Shown here: piece after piece, positions 43,315-53,393 of the stretch
Layout: each line of letters starts with the position of its first letter
Numbering within the stretch: position 1 is the stretch's first letter
DNA from: an uncultured bacterium
GTDB lineage: Bacteria; Cyanobacteriota; Vampirovibrionia; Gastranaerophilales; Gastranaerophilaceae
Length of the DNA stretch: 64,000 nt
NCBI GenBank assembly: GCA_902788345.1
Contig: CADAJP010000004.1
Location: forward strand, 1 to 64,000
Direction of reading: 5' to 3'
Made by a program: the position numbers and the translations under genes
Notes under the pieces: model-generated
Told to the model about the DNA's origin: nothing
Database searches by the model: none
The model's input: the letters and a program-made list of their open reading frames with translations, nothing else

Positions 43315-44679
43315 TTAGTATCTTGCCAGATATTTATCAAGTTCCCATTGTGAAACATAGGTTCTGAAAGAATCCCATTCTTTTTTCTTAGAGGTCATAA
43401 ATTCTGAAAAGATATGATCACCCAGGGCAGCTCTTGTAACAAGTGATTTGTCCATTTGTTCAAGGGCTTCTGATAAACTTCCCGGTAATGAATCAATTCT
43501 TTGTTTTTTGCGTTCTTTTGCTGAAAGTTTGTATATATTGCTTTCAACAGGAGCAGGCGGATCTATTTTGTTTCTTATACCGTCTAAACATGCTTCTAAT
43601 ATCGCTGCAAATGCTAAATATGGGTTGCATGCAGGATCAGGCGAACGAAGTTCTACTCTGGTTGAAACTCCTCTTTTTGCAGGAACTCTTAATAATGCAC
43701 TTCTGTTAGCAAGCGACCAGGCTAAATATACAGGTGCTTCATATCCCGGAACAAGTCTTTTGTAGCTGTTTACAAGAGGATTTGTTATAGCAGTAAATGA
43801 TTTAACATGCTTTAACATTCCACCGACAGAATATTTTGCAATATCAGAAAGCTGATATTCTGCTTTTTCGTCATAAAATGCGTTTTTACCGTCTTTAAAT
43901 AATGAAATATTGCAATGCATCCCTGAACCGTTAATTCCAAAAATCGGTTTTGGCATAAATGTTGCATGAAGATTGTGTTTTGCGGCAATTGCTTTTACTG
44001 CAATTTTAAATGTCGCAACATTATCTGCTGCAGTAAGGATATCAGAATATTTAAAGTCGATTTCGTGCTGTCCGTCAGCTACTTCGTGATGAGATGCTTC
44101 AATATTAAAATCCATATTTTGCAGGGTTAAAACAATATCAGAACGGATATCTTCTCCTAAATCTTCGGGACCGACATCATAATATCCTGCTTTGTCCTGT
44201 GTTGTTGTGGATATAGCACCGTTTTTATCCTTTGCGAATAAGAAAAATTCTGCTTCAGGACCTATATTCATTGAAAATCCCATTTTTTCAGCTGCTTCCA
44301 TTACTCTTTTTAGGTTGCACCTTGGACATCCTTCAAAAGGAGTTCCGTCTTGATTGTAAATGTCGCAAATAAGACGTGCGGAATTTACACCGTCAGTTTC
44401 TCTCCATGGAAGAATTTGAAAACTGTTTATATCGGGATGGAAAAACATGTCAGATGTTTCTATACTTCTAAAACCTTTTATTGACGAACCGTCAAGCATA
44501 ATTTCATTGTTTAATGCCTTATCAAGCTGGTCTTCAGGGATTGTCAAATTTTTTACCTGACCATTGATATCAACGAATTGCAGTTTGATAAACTTGATAT
44601 TGTATTCTTTTGTAAGCCTTTTGATATCTTCTTTGGTAAAGACTTGTCCGTCACTTCTTGCGTGTATAAAATCTGTCAT
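43315..44679 (-). CDS. glnA: Type I glutamine synthetase
   Basis: ATP-dependent synthesis of glutamine from glutamate and ammonia, the main ammonia-assimilation enzyme. The 454-residue length fits GSI-alpha. Motifs include MLDGSSIKGFR, the metal/Glu-binding GPEAEFFLF, HHEVADGQHEIDF, NGSGMHCNISLF, ATP-site KRLVPGYEAPVY and Arg-site RSPDPACNPYLA. The Tyr in NIYKLSAKE corresponds to the adenylylation site of GSI-beta, but alpha enzymes are usually not modified. The start is behind AGAGGGAAG, with a good sigma-70 promoter upstream. Confidence 0.96.
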   Translation of the reverse strand: MTDFIHARSDGQVFTKEDIKRLTKEYNIKFIKLQFVDINGQVKNLTIPEDQLDKALNNEIMLDGSSIKGFRSIETSDMFFHPDINSFQILPWRETDGVNSARLICDIYNQDGTPFEGCPRCNLKRVMEAAEKMGFSMNIGPEAEFFLFAKDKNGAISTTTQDKAGYYDVGPEDLGEDIRSDIVLTLQNMDFNIEASHHEVADGQHEIDFKYSDILTAADNVATFKIAVKAIAAKHNLHATFMPKPIFGINGSGMHCNISLFKDGKNAFYDEKAEYQLSDIAKYSVGGMLKHVKSFTAITNPLVNSYKRLVPGYEAPVYLAWSLANRSALLRVPAKRGVSTRVELRSPDPACNPYLAFAAILEACLDGIRNKIDPPAPVESNIYKLSAKERKKQRIDSLPGSLSEALEQMDKSLVTRAALGDHIFSEFMTSKKKEWDSFRTYVSQWELDKYLARY

Positions 44680-44718
44680 ACTTCCCTCTTTCTTTTTGTA
44701 TAAAATCTTTACTTGTAT

Positions 44719-44747
44719 AGAATAGAATTTTTAGTATAAAAGGTCAA
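44719..44747 (-). promoter_or_regulatory. Sigma-70 promoter of glnA
   Basis: Minus strand TTGACC (44742-44747), 17-bp spacer, TATTCT (44719-44724), about 40 bp before the ATG, giving an ordinary leader with a ribosome binding site. Confidence 0.6.
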
Positions 44748-44769
44748 GTTAAGATTATATAAAGACTCG

Positions 44770-45693
44770 TTATTTTATCTTATTTAATTCAATCTTTACA
44801 TCAGTAATCGGCACTGACAATGTCTGATGGTTACGAAGAGCATCATTCAGATATTTTTTATAGCTTTCCGTATCTTCAAATCTTTGGGCAACTTTTGCAA
44901 GCATATAGTATAAATTCCCGTCTTCTCCATAGTTATCAATTGCCTGTAAAAGTATTTCTTCTGCATTGTCCCTGTCCCCTTCAAGCGTATAAATTTTTGA
45001 CATCACTTTGTATGCTTCCACGTCATAAGGGTTTAATTCAACAGTTTTATTGAGTTTTTCCAATGCAGAATTAATATCTCCGTTTTCATAATCAATAACC
45101 GCAAGATTATAATATGCCCAGCTGTATTCTGGCGAAATAGAAAGAACTTTATTGAATTTTTCCTGAGCTCCTTCACTGTCCCCCATTTCTTTGAGGATAT
45201 TTCCTATATAAAAATGGGCATATATATCTTCGTCATTAAGGTCAATTGTCTTTTGAAAAAGATCAAGCGCCTGAGCATAATCATGCATTTTAAAATATAC
45301 AAGAGCAAGATTAAAATACGAGTTTGAATCGGTTTGGTCTGTTGCCAAAACATGTTCAAAACATTCTATGGCATTTTTATACTCTTTAAGTTCAGTGCAT
45401 ACAAGTCCGAGGTTATAAACTGCATCCGTTGCTTCAGGTTCAATTTCCAGCGCTTTTAGGTATGATTCTTTAGCTTTTGGAAAATTTTTTAATTTTTCAT
45501 ATACAATTCCCAAGTTATAAAAGACTCCGCTATCGTCTTTAAAAATTCTTGACAAATAAACAAGATTTTTTAAAGCTTCTTCATTAAAACCGCAATCTGT
45601 AAGCAATACGGCTAATTGTCTGCGAGCCTGAAAATTTTGTGAATCCTCTTTGAGTAAATTTTGCAGTTCTTCAATTTTATCAAGTTTTGACAC
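44770..45693 (-). CDS. TPR-repeat protein
   Basis: A 307-residue soluble protein of about seven consecutive 34-residue tetratricopeptide repeats (FYNLGIVYEKLKNFPKAKES, AVYNLGLVCTELKEYKNAIE, YFNLALVYFKMHDYAQALDL and others). TPR arrays are protein-protein scaffolds; the partner is unknown. GTG start behind GAGGG. It lies 18 bases after the secreted 45712 gene and probably shares its transcript. Confidence 0.85.
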   Translation of the reverse strand: MSKLDKIEELQNLLKEDSQNFQARRQLAVLLTDCGFNEEALKNLVYLSRIFKDDSGVFYNLGIVYEKLKNFPKAKESYLKALEIEPEATDAVYNLGLVCTELKEYKNAIECFEHVLATDQTDSNSYFNLALVYFKMHDYAQALDLFQKTIDLNDEDIYAHFYIGNILKEMGDSEGAQEKFNKVLSISPEYSWAYYNLAVIDYENGDINSALEKLNKTVELNPYDVEAYKVMSKIYTLEGDRDNAEEILLQAIDNYGEDGNLYYMLAKVAQRFEDTESYKKYLNDALRNHQTLSVPITDVKIELNKIK

Positions 45694-45711
45694 TTAAATC
45701 CCTCAGAGTTT

Positions 45712-46392
45712 TTATATTACAGGTACATCAACCGGTTCTGTCAAAATTACGTTGAGTATGTCATTTTTGAACAGATGGACATTTTCACCTTTTTTAATTG
45801 CATCTGCAACAGAATCATATACAAAATATCCTGCAGTACCAAATGCTCCGCCGATGGCTGCAAACGGGATTATAACATATTTAAAACCGTTATCTGTAAC
45901 ATCTGAACCCCAGTCTACAGCATTTCTTGTAATATCTGCTGATTTTGTGCAGGTTTTTCTCCAGGCATCTTTGTAGCCTCTTGTTGTTGTAATGCCGCCG
46001 TCATATGTGGTGTCTGTTCTGCCGGTGAGGGTTAAACTCAAAGGTATTTGGCGTCCGTTAGGTGTCACTACATGGTCAAAATCCAAATATAAAACAGCAC
46101 CTTTTGACATCCTTTTGGCTGGTGTAATTGCTCTGATAGATCCTCTTACAATTGAACCCATAGGCAAAATGACATCTTCATTATCTTCTGCTTTCTGGTC
46201 TGTAATCAGCATTGCAGTAAAATCATTACCTGCAGTGTTGTATGATGTGTCAATAGAATTTAGCATTTTTAATGAAAAGTTTGTCCCTGCAGGGATTCTT
46301 TTGGTTTTAGCGTTTGCGCTAAAAGGTGCGGATATTGCAGTTTGCACAAATAAAAACATAGCTGTAAGTATTAACAAAATTTTATTTTTCAT
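45712..46392 (-). CDS. Secreted beta-rich envelope protein
   Basis: The start was set at ATG 46392, behind a strong GAGGAGAG; the longer frame to 46473 would run into tdk. The 226-residue protein has a signal peptide (LLILTAMFLFVQTAISA). A beta-rich domain follows with IPAGTNFSLKML, the phrase LPMGSIVRGSIRAI and LYLDFDHVVTPNGRQIPLS. The pattern 'P.GT...L...' then 'lP.Gs.v.G.v' occurs in several periplasmic/outer-membrane-associated proteins, but I cannot name a family. A Gly/Ala stretch near the C-terminus (IPFAAIGGAFGTAGYFV) may contact a membrane. Confidence 0.6.
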   Translation of the reverse strand: MKNKILLILTAMFLFVQTAISAPFSANAKTKRIPAGTNFSLKMLNSIDTSYNTAGNDFTAMLITDQKAEDNEDVILPMGSIVRGSIRAITPAKRMSKGAVLYLDFDHVVTPNGRQIPLSLTLTGRTDTTYDGGITTTRGYKDAWRKTCTKSADITRNAVDWGSDVTDNGFKYVIIPFAAIGGAFGTAGYFVYDSVADAIKKGENVHLFKNDILNVILTEPVDVPVI

Positions 46393-46459
46393 TTTTTCTC
46401 TCCTCAAATCTGTCAATATTCTACCATATAAGGAGATTTTTGTTAATACCTTTAATAAA

Positions 46460-47077
46460 TTAATGTTTATCAAACTGCAAAAGTTTTAAACCTGTAAATG
46501 GTGATTTCTTTTGAACATCAGGTAATTCATAGCATTTAATACATCTTGCTTCGTAGGTTTCATCTCCGCCAATCATAATTAACGGAGAATTTTTATCTGC
46601 CGGTTTACCGTCAATTAATCTTTGCGTTCTTGTTGCTTCTTCGCATCCGCATTTCATGCATACTGCATGAAGTTTATCAACTTTTGTTGCAATACACATC
46701 AAATCGGGCATATATCCGAACGGTTCAGCCTTAAAATCCAGTTCAAGTCCTGTTCCGATAACTTTTTTACCTTCATTCATAAGCTGGGTTATTACCGGAA
46801 CTATATTTCTGTCAAAAAATTGCAATTCGTCAATTGCGACAACCTGTGCATCTTTAACCGCACTTAATATTTGTATGGAATGTTTTACTTTTATAGCATC
46901 AAGCCAAAGTCCGTTTCTTGATTCAATATAATCTCCGCCGGTGCGGGTGTCTATGTCAGGGGATATAACTTTCACTTTTTTCTTTGCTATTATGCACCTT
47001 CTTATTCTGCGTAAAAGTTCTTCTGTTTTTCCGCAGCTCATAGGTCCTGTTATTAACTCGAAACTATAACCTTCCAT
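46460..47077 (-). CDS. tdk: Thymidine kinase
   Basis: Phosphorylates thymidine with ATP (pyrimidine salvage). The start was set at ATG 47077; TTG 47095 would place the GGGAG site inside the gene. The 205-residue length is typical. It has the P-loop GPMSCGKTEELLRR, a Walker-B-like AIDELQFFD, the lasso/nucleoside region YMPDLMCIATKVDKL, and a zinc ribbon with CMKCGC and CIKC. All point to the type II (bacterial) TK family. Confidence 0.95.
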   Translation of the reverse strand: MEGYSFELITGPMSCGKTEELLRRIRRCIIAKKKVKVISPDIDTRTGGDYIESRNGLWLDAIKVKHSIQILSAVKDAQVVAIDELQFFDRNIVPVITQLMNEGKKVIGTGLELDFKAEPFGYMPDLMCIATKVDKLHAVCMKCGCEEATRTQRLIDGKPADKNSPLIMIGGDETYEARCIKCYELPDVQKKSPFTGLKLLQFDKH

Positions 47078-47190
47078 GCCCCATTTTTCTCCCAAAATTA
47101 TTGTTCAATCTTTTCATGTATTATAGAACTTTAATACAATTTTTTAAAGTAAATTATTGTTACGATTATTATAATTTTATTTAATTGTTA

Positions 47191-48639
47191 TTAATTTTTG
47201 CCTGTAATTTCCCGATACATATTGAGATATTCTTCAGAGCTTCTTTTCCACGAAAAATCTGCTTCCATTGCGGATTTTCTCATAGCATTAAATACATATT
47301 TGTCCTGATATACCCACAGGGCACATTTTATGGCATTTAGCATATCCCATCCGTTGTAGTTCCAGAACTTGAATCCGTTAGAATTATCAAGCGGATATCC
47401 GGTAATAGTGTCCTCAAGCCCGCCTGTAGCTCTTACTATAGGCAGTGAACCGTACCTCATTGCAATTAACTGACTAAGTCCGCATGGCTCAAATTTTGAC
47501 GGCATTAAGAAAAAGTCGCTTCCTGCATATATTAAGTTGGCAAGTGATGCTTTATAACCGACATAAGTTCTTATATTTGCCGTATTATTAGAAAGCCAGA
47601 TAAATAAATTTTCATAATCATTATCACCGCTTCCTAAAAATACAAAATCCGCATCAAGATTTTGTAACTCATATTGCATATCTCTGATTAAATCAAGTCC
47701 TTTTTGACCGACAAGTCTTGAAATAAGTGCGATGAGCGGTCTATTCGGATTATATTTCAGTCCGAAGTATTCGCATACAGCTTTTTTATTTGCTTCTTTA
47801 TTTTGAATTGATTTAACATCAAAGTTTTTTACAAGGTTTTTGTCTTTCTTAGGATTAAATACGGTGTAATCAATTCCGTTTAAAATTCCTTTTAATTTGT
47901 ATTGAGCACCTCTGAGGGTGTAATCCATTCCTTCGCCGTATTCTCCAGTCAGAATTTCTCTTGAATATGTCGGAGATACTGCAACAACTCTGTCTGAATA
48001 GTTTATAGCACCTTTCATCCAGTTTACTCTGCCGTAGTGTTCGCAACCCCATTCGTTATAGACTATATCTTTTCTCATATTTGCGTAGTCAATAATGTCC
48101 TCAAACCACACTCCCTGATATGCAAGGTTATGAATTTCAAATACGCATTTTGTATCTTTCCAAAAATCATCAAATCTGTAGTTTGAGTGCAGGTATAATG
48201 GAAGCATTGCCGTATGCCAGTCGTTTGCGTGAATAACATCTGCTCTGAAATTCAGTTTTTTGGCATATTCCATTACTGCAAGAGAAAAAGAGATGTATCT
48301 TTCATGTTCATAGCGGGGATCTAAATATTTTGGATAAACTTCTTTAAAAGGGGTGAAGTACCAATCATTTTTTATAAAAAATACATTAATATCTGTATCC
48401 GGCAATTTTGTCATATAAAGATTAAATTTTTGCGGGCTGTTACCCATTGTCAGCCACATTTCAGAATTTTCAAGTTCTTTGATGTTATATTTTTCTTTAT
48501 CAATACAACCGTGAAGAGGGGTAAAGATTGCAATCTGAGCATCTTTTTCCAATTCTTTTGGTAAACTGCCTACAACATCAGCCAATCCGCCCGCTTTTGA
48601 AAACGGTGCAACTTCTGCAGATGCAAATAAAATTTTCAT
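47191..48639 (-). CDS. glgA: Glycogen synthase (ADP-glucose type)
   Basis: Transfers glucose from ADP-glucose to growing alpha-1,4-glucan. The 482-residue GT5 enzyme begins with the donor-binding KAGGLADVVGSLPKEL and has HANDWHTA, a central RLVGQKGLDL and the C-terminal EPCGLSQLIAMRYG and RATGGLEDT. It matches bacterial GlgA length and motifs. It is alone, behind AGAGAGGAAA. glgC is at 17046-18281, so glycogen genes are not clustered. Confidence 0.96.
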   Translation of the reverse strand: MKILFASAEVAPFSKAGGLADVVGSLPKELEKDAQIAIFTPLHGCIDKEKYNIKELENSEMWLTMGNSPQKFNLYMTKLPDTDINVFFIKNDWYFTPFKEVYPKYLDPRYEHERYISFSLAVMEYAKKLNFRADVIHANDWHTAMLPLYLHSNYRFDDFWKDTKCVFEIHNLAYQGVWFEDIIDYANMRKDIVYNEWGCEHYGRVNWMKGAINYSDRVVAVSPTYSREILTGEYGEGMDYTLRGAQYKLKGILNGIDYTVFNPKKDKNLVKNFDVKSIQNKEANKKAVCEYFGLKYNPNRPLIALISRLVGQKGLDLIRDMQYELQNLDADFVFLGSGDNDYENLFIWLSNNTANIRTYVGYKASLANLIYAGSDFFLMPSKFEPCGLSQLIAMRYGSLPIVRATGGLEDTITGYPLDNSNGFKFWNYNGWDMLNAIKCALWVYQDKYVFNAMRKSAMEADFSWKRSSEEYLNMYREITGKN

Positions 48640-48681
48640 ATTTCCTCTCTTTCTGAACTTTATATGATAAAATTTTTGTTA

Positions 48682-51600
48682 TTAGTTTTGATTATCGTCT
48701 TCGTACCCGTCAGAATTTTCTTCTTCTGAGTATTCTTCATCATCTAAATCTGTTCTGATAGATTGCATATCAGGAACTTCAATCTGATTTTCTTCTATAA
48801 ATTTATCAATATCTACATCAAGATTGAATATAAGCCCGTATTTTTCAACAATATATTCTGCTTGTGACAAACATATATCGGCTTTATCGTAAACCTTTAG
48901 ACAACTCATCAGTTTATACATTTGGAATTTGTTTAGCAGCATCAGATAATCACTAAATCCGCCTGATCTTTCCATCTGTATGGAGGAGTTATTTAACATA
49001 GCATATGCAATATCAAATCTGCCCTGTTTCATGTAATAGTGGCTCATAACATAGAATGCAATATATTTAATTCCCGTTAATCCTTTTTCATTTGCGGTAT
49101 CAAGAACTTCATTCAGAATAGCTCTTGCCTTGTAATAGGATTTTAATTCTGTATATGAATATCCTATTATCAAATCTGCAAACAATTCAAACGGATATAC
49201 AGAGCTTTCTTTGGCAACAATCTTTGATTTATAAATTTCTTTAGCGAGATTTTCGGGATTGTTATTGTAGTTTGTAAATGCATTCATTATGTAATACAAA
49301 ATATTTGAAAATGCATCTTGTCCTTTATCTGATTCGGAAACAGAAACTTTTTCACCCATAATAAAGTTCTGTAATTTTGCAAAAATGACGTAAGATTTTG
49401 GAATGAAATCAAATAAGCGGTTAACAATATCCAGAAGTTCATTTACATCTTCTCTCATTGTAAATGCGTCTGCCATTGCCATATACGCAACAAAATCACA
49501 TATCATGTCTTCAAAATTTTCTCTTGAAACAAGAGTATAATCCATATCATTCAATCTGTCCCCGTCAAGAACATTCAGGATATTATATCCAATATCGACA
49601 CATTCATTTAATGACCCTGTTCCAAATAAAACCTTAACATGAATCATAGTCATAAGCAGATATCTTATGTCAAAATTTTCTGCCAAAGGATCAATAGATG
49701 CTTCATCCATGGCAGAAAGCAGTTTGTGTATAAGATTTAGTGCATACAAATATTCGCCCTGATTTAATGCCCCTTGCATCATTTTTGAACACAGGTCAAT
49801 AAAGTTTTCAGTGTCATCACTGTTTTGCAAATCTTCAAGTGTACGATCTGCAATTTCTCTTGTTTGTTCGGGGTCATACTCAAACATATTTGCTGAAATG
49901 TTGTCATAAATGGCAGTTTTATATTCGTTGAGTTCTTCTTTTGTCCAATCATCTTTATATTTGTCAACCTTTTTAATAAGCTCTCCCGAAGCATTCAAAT
50001 AACCGGAAAAATCTCCCAAAGACAAATTTAAGTTTGCAAGATTTTCCCATTCGGATATAACATTTTCATGCTCTGAGAGTTGTTCATATAATATCGCTTT
50101 TTCCGGAGCAGGCATTTGCTCTGTATAAACTTTCTCAAATAATTCTCTTGCAAAAGCTTCTTTTGCTTCGTCATCATAAATGGCAAGGATATTCTCTTTA
50201 AGTATATTGTAATTAGGGAAGTAAATGCTGTCATTGTAAAAATACAAAAATCCTCTTTCTGCAAGATTTTGTGCAAGTTCTCTCCAATTTTCAATGCCAA
50301 AAGAATCTGCGGTTTTAGGATCTGTTCTTGGTCCTAAAAATGCGCACATTGATAAGAATTTCAACTTGTCTTCTTCGTCCTTCATCAAATTTAATCTTCT
50401 CTGCATCAATAGTTTAAGATTTGACGGAAGCATTGTTGTTTTCGGATTAATTAGCTCTAAAAGGTTATCATCCGTGTAAGCATAAACTTCAGATTCAATT
50501 AGGTATTGAATTGCATAATCAAGAAACAGAATACTGCCTGCGGCATATTTTGCAATTCTTTTGAAAAAGAAATCCGATTTAATTTTTTCATAGAAATCTG
50601 CGTTAGCCTCCACAATGTTTTCAAATTTTGTAGGAATAAGCGTAATTTCTGTATAATATGGTCTTGAAAGCAAGAAATGTGCACGTTTGTGCATAGAAAA
50701 TTCTTTTGAATAAGATGCAATAAAGCTAATGTTCATATCGTCAAAATGTTCATACAGCATATTAAGAACATTCATTGAGCCCGCATCCATTTTATCGTAA
50801 TTTTCAATATATATAAGAGTATCAGGCAGTGACATCAATAAAGATAAGAACACTTCAAAATAGCTTTGTCTTGTGTCTTCAAGATTTTCCATATCTCTTT
50901 GGTTGAGTGTGATTAAATCTCTTATTAATTTATCGGAGTCAAAACTTGAAAATAGCGAAAAATCATTTTCGGAAAACAGTTTTGGAGAAACAGAATAGTT
51001 GAAAATTGATGAAATCAGTTCTCTGAAAAATGCGTATGGGGTATATTTCATATTATCGTGGCAGGTAATCGGTATAATGTTTTTATATTTCCCCAATTCA
51101 TTAACCGCACCGAGTAATCTCAAAGTATATGGCTGATAAAGATTTGAACCTTTAATTCCCATAATCCCTTTAGGAACTTCATTCAGCACATCAACGATAT
51201 TTTCAAGTATTCTGACATTTTCTGTTGTATAAAATGCACAGTTGATTTCATCAAAATTGATAAGATCAACATTATAAAGTTCTTCTCCCGCAATTTCGTT
51301 TGATTCTTCAATTGTTCTTTCAACAATTTTATCCTGAGCGAGCATCCCTTCATGCACAAAGTTCGGCACTTCCGGATTTGATTCTTCTTCCTCAATTTGT
51401 GCTTCTTTCATAAATTCATCAATTCTGATAAATTCTTTAATGTTAATTTCAAAGAATCTTTTCATTCTACCGTTAAACAGTACGGAATCAAGAGATTCCA
51501 TTTTATAATCACTGCCGTAATATTCTTCAAATTCATCATCAGTTATAACCTGACAGGATTCTAATGCTCTTGCGGATTTATCATTGGATTGTTTGAGCAT

Positions 51601-52221
51601 ATTTGCCTTAAACCCTGTTTCAATGTCGTAAGGGTTTTTGTCGGCATCTCTTTTCATTATCGTAAAATTACATTTCAAAAATATATTCTTTTTGCTGATG
51701 AGTTTTACATTTAACCTTGTTATGATATTTGCAAGTTCTATAACAGCTTCTATTGCTGCTTTTGCAGAGGCTGACATTGTATAAGCTTTGTTAAAACGCA
51801 GCAGATAAATACCGTTTTGAACGATTTGTCTTCTTACTCCAAGTTTTGCAACATAGCCGTGAATTTGTTTATCAACATTTGCCTTAAATTTTGTAAACAG
51901 CTGGTTTGAACCTAAAGCGGTTTTGATAACGTCATAATTTGGAAATTCTATTTTAACAACGGCAAAAGTGTCGGCATTTGATTCGTTTTGTACCGCACTA
52001 ATCTCGGTAGAATGTCCGCATTTGATACACTTTTGGTTTTTCATCATGTTAATTTTGCCGCAATTATTACATTTTACGACAAGAATTTCACCGCATTTTT
52101 TACATACATTCTTTTCATTGACCGTACGGCAGACAGGGCAAACGATTTTAAGTACCTTTTTACAATTAGGGCACACCATTGCACTTTTATCTATCTCTGC
52201 TCCGCACTTAGGACATTCCAT
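48682..52221 (-). CDS. Zinc-ribbon, degenerate cyclase, ATPase-like and TPR multidomain protein
   Basis: An 1179-residue soluble protein. Residues 1-68 hold a run of CxxC zinc ribbons (CPKC, CPNC, CPVC, CKKC, CNNC, CIKC). Residues ~85-260 look like a class III nucleotidyl cyclase fold (FAVVKIEFPNYDVIK, GIYLLRFNKAYTMSASAKAA), but the metal-binding Asp residues are not evident. Residues ~350-560 resemble a STAND/AAA ATPase: the P-loop position is GIKGSNLYQP with no GKT, and the Walker B-like stretch is LIYIENYDKMDAG. The remainder (about 600-1130) is helical TPR-like repeats with an acidic tail. The layout mirrors cyclase-ATPase-TPR signalling proteins, but both enzyme modules look inactive. 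It appears leaderless. Confidence 0.6.
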   Translation of the reverse strand: MECPKCGAEIDKSAMVCPNCKKVLKIVCPVCRTVNEKNVCKKCGEILVVKCNNCGKINMMKNQKCIKCGHSTEISAVQNESNADTFAVVKIEFPNYDVIKTALGSNQLFTKFKANVDKQIHGYVAKLGVRRQIVQNGIYLLRFNKAYTMSASAKAAIEAVIELANIITRLNVKLISKKNIFLKCNFTIMKRDADKNPYDIETGFKANMLKQSNDKSARALESCQVITDDEFEEYYGSDYKMESLDSVLFNGRMKRFFEINIKEFIRIDEFMKEAQIEEEESNPEVPNFVHEGMLAQDKIVERTIEESNEIAGEELYNVDLINFDEINCAFYTTENVRILENIVDVLNEVPKGIMGIKGSNLYQPYTLRLLGAVNELGKYKNIIPITCHDNMKYTPYAFFRELISSIFNYSVSPKLFSENDFSLFSSFDSDKLIRDLITLNQRDMENLEDTRQSYFEVFLSLLMSLPDTLIYIENYDKMDAGSMNVLNMLYEHFDDMNISFIASYSKEFSMHKRAHFLLSRPYYTEITLIPTKFENIVEANADFYEKIKSDFFFKRIAKYAAGSILFLDYAIQYLIESEVYAYTDDNLLELINPKTTMLPSNLKLLMQRRLNLMKDEEDKLKFLSMCAFLGPRTDPKTADSFGIENWRELAQNLAERGFLYFYNDSIYFPNYNILKENILAIYDDEAKEAFARELFEKVYTEQMPAPEKAILYEQLSEHENVISEWENLANLNLSLGDFSGYLNASGELIKKVDKYKDDWTKEELNEYKTAIYDNISANMFEYDPEQTREIADRTLEDLQNSDDTENFIDLCSKMMQGALNQGEYLYALNLIHKLLSAMDEASIDPLAENFDIRYLLMTMIHVKVLFGTGSLNECVDIGYNILNVLDGDRLNDMDYTLVSRENFEDMICDFVAYMAMADAFTMREDVNELLDIVNRLFDFIPKSYVIFAKLQNFIMGEKVSVSESDKGQDAFSNILYYIMNAFTNYNNNPENLAKEIYKSKIVAKESSVYPFELFADLIIGYSYTELKSYYKARAILNEVLDTANEKGLTGIKYIAFYVMSHYYMKQGRFDIAYAMLNNSSIQMERSGGFSDYLMLLNKFQMYKLMSCLKVYDKADICLSQAEYIVEKYGLIFNLDVDIDKFIEENQIEVPDMQSIRTDLDDEEYSEEENSDGYEDDNQN

Positions 52222-52257
52222 ATAAAGATTATATCACAAGTATTTAAGATTAATCAA
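52222..52257 (-). promoter_or_regulatory. Leaderless promoter of the 1179-aa gene
   Basis: Minus strand: TTGATT (52252-52257), 18-bp spacer, TATAAT (52228-52233) preceded by TGA (extended -10), then 6 nt (CTTTAT) to ATG 52221. No Shine-Dalgarno. It lies at the very end of aroC. Confidence 0.7.
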
Positions 52258-52263
52258 CAGAAT

Positions 52264-53316
52264 TTATGAGAATCTTTGGGTTAATTCTTCCATGTTATCA
52301 GCACCGTATTTGAGTAAAATTTCATTTGCCAAGATGCATGCAGTTCTGGCTTGTGCTACTACTGCACAAGATTCTACCGCACAAACATCTGATCTTTCAT
52401 AATGTGCCTGAGCTTTTTGTTTTGTATTAATATCAACCGAATCAAGCGGTTTAAGCATTGTAGGAATAGGTTTCATTACTCCGGAGATAATCACATCTTC
52501 TCCGTTTGTCATTCCTCCTTCTATTCCTCCTGCGTGGTTGGTTTTTCGGCAAACTTTATCATCTATAATATCAAATTCATCGTGATATTCGCTTCCGCAT
52601 AAGCCTAAAGGGTTAGTGCCGATTTCAACAACTTTAACTGCCGGAATACTCATAATTGCCTGAGCCAGCCTGCCGTCTATTCCTCTGTCCCAATGAACAT
52701 GTGAACCCAATCCGACAGGAACATTTTTATAAATAACAATAAATTTTCCGCCGACAGTATCGCCTTTTTCTTTATTCATGTCAATTTCTTCGTGGAATTT
52801 TTCAGGACAGCAGGCGCTTCCGATTTGCGTAACTTCACTTGAACCTGTGATTCCCAATTGTTTTAAAAATAACTGCGCAACTGCACCGACTGCAACTTCT
52901 ATAGCGGTTTTTCTTGCACTTGAGCGTTCTAATATATTGCGTAAATCTTTTTGACCGTATTTTACTGCACCCGGGTAATCTGCGTGTCCCGGTCTGAATA
53001 CTGAAAATGATTTTTCGTCAGTATAATCTTCAGGGGCAACACTCATTATTTTTTGCCAGTTTTCAAAATCTTTATTCTTTATAACAAGGCAGACGGGTGA
53101 GCCGAGACTCTTTCCAAAACGCACCCCTGATGTGATTTCTACGGTATCGGATTCTATTTTCATACGGTCGCCTCTGCCGTATCCCTGTTGTCTGCGTTTT
53201 AATTCCGAATTAATAAAATCCGTATCTATAATAACACCTGCAGGCAATCCTTCAATTATTGCCGTAAGGCATTTGCCGTGGCTTTCTCCTGATGTTAAAA
53301 ATCTGAATTTTTCCAT
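52264..53316 (-). CDS. aroC: Chorismate synthase
   Basis: Last common step of aromatic amino acid synthesis: EPSP to chorismate, needing reduced FMN. The 350-residue protein has the opening SGESHGKCLTAIIEGLPAG, RPGHADYPGAVKYGQKDLRN, RSSARKTA, the central GVRFGKSLGSPV and the C-terminal FDIIDDKVCRKTNHAGGIEG. Length is normal. The start is behind AAAGGT. It is followed directly by the independently promoted 1179-aa gene. Confidence 0.96.
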   Translation of the reverse strand: MEKFRFLTSGESHGKCLTAIIEGLPAGVIIDTDFINSELKRRQQGYGRGDRMKIESDTVEITSGVRFGKSLGSPVCLVIKNKDFENWQKIMSVAPEDYTDEKSFSVFRPGHADYPGAVKYGQKDLRNILERSSARKTAIEVAVGAVAQLFLKQLGITGSSEVTQIGSACCPEKFHEEIDMNKEKGDTVGGKFIVIYKNVPVGLGSHVHWDRGIDGRLAQAIMSIPAVKVVEIGTNPLGLCGSEYHDEFDIIDDKVCRKTNHAGGIEGGMTNGEDVIISGVMKPIPTMLKPLDSVDINTKQKAQAHYERSDVCAVESCAVVAQARTACILANEILLKYGADNMEELTQRFS

Positions 53317-53393
53317 ATTAAACCTTTCAATTTTTTAGATAATATCAGTTTTTTTATTATTTATCAATTTATTAAATGAAAAAATCAGAAAAA

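Noticed and set aside
44690..44770. NtcA site (GTA-N8-TAC) upstream of glnA
   Set aside because: The closest match is GTA-N9-TAC, one base too long, and no NtcA gene is in the window.
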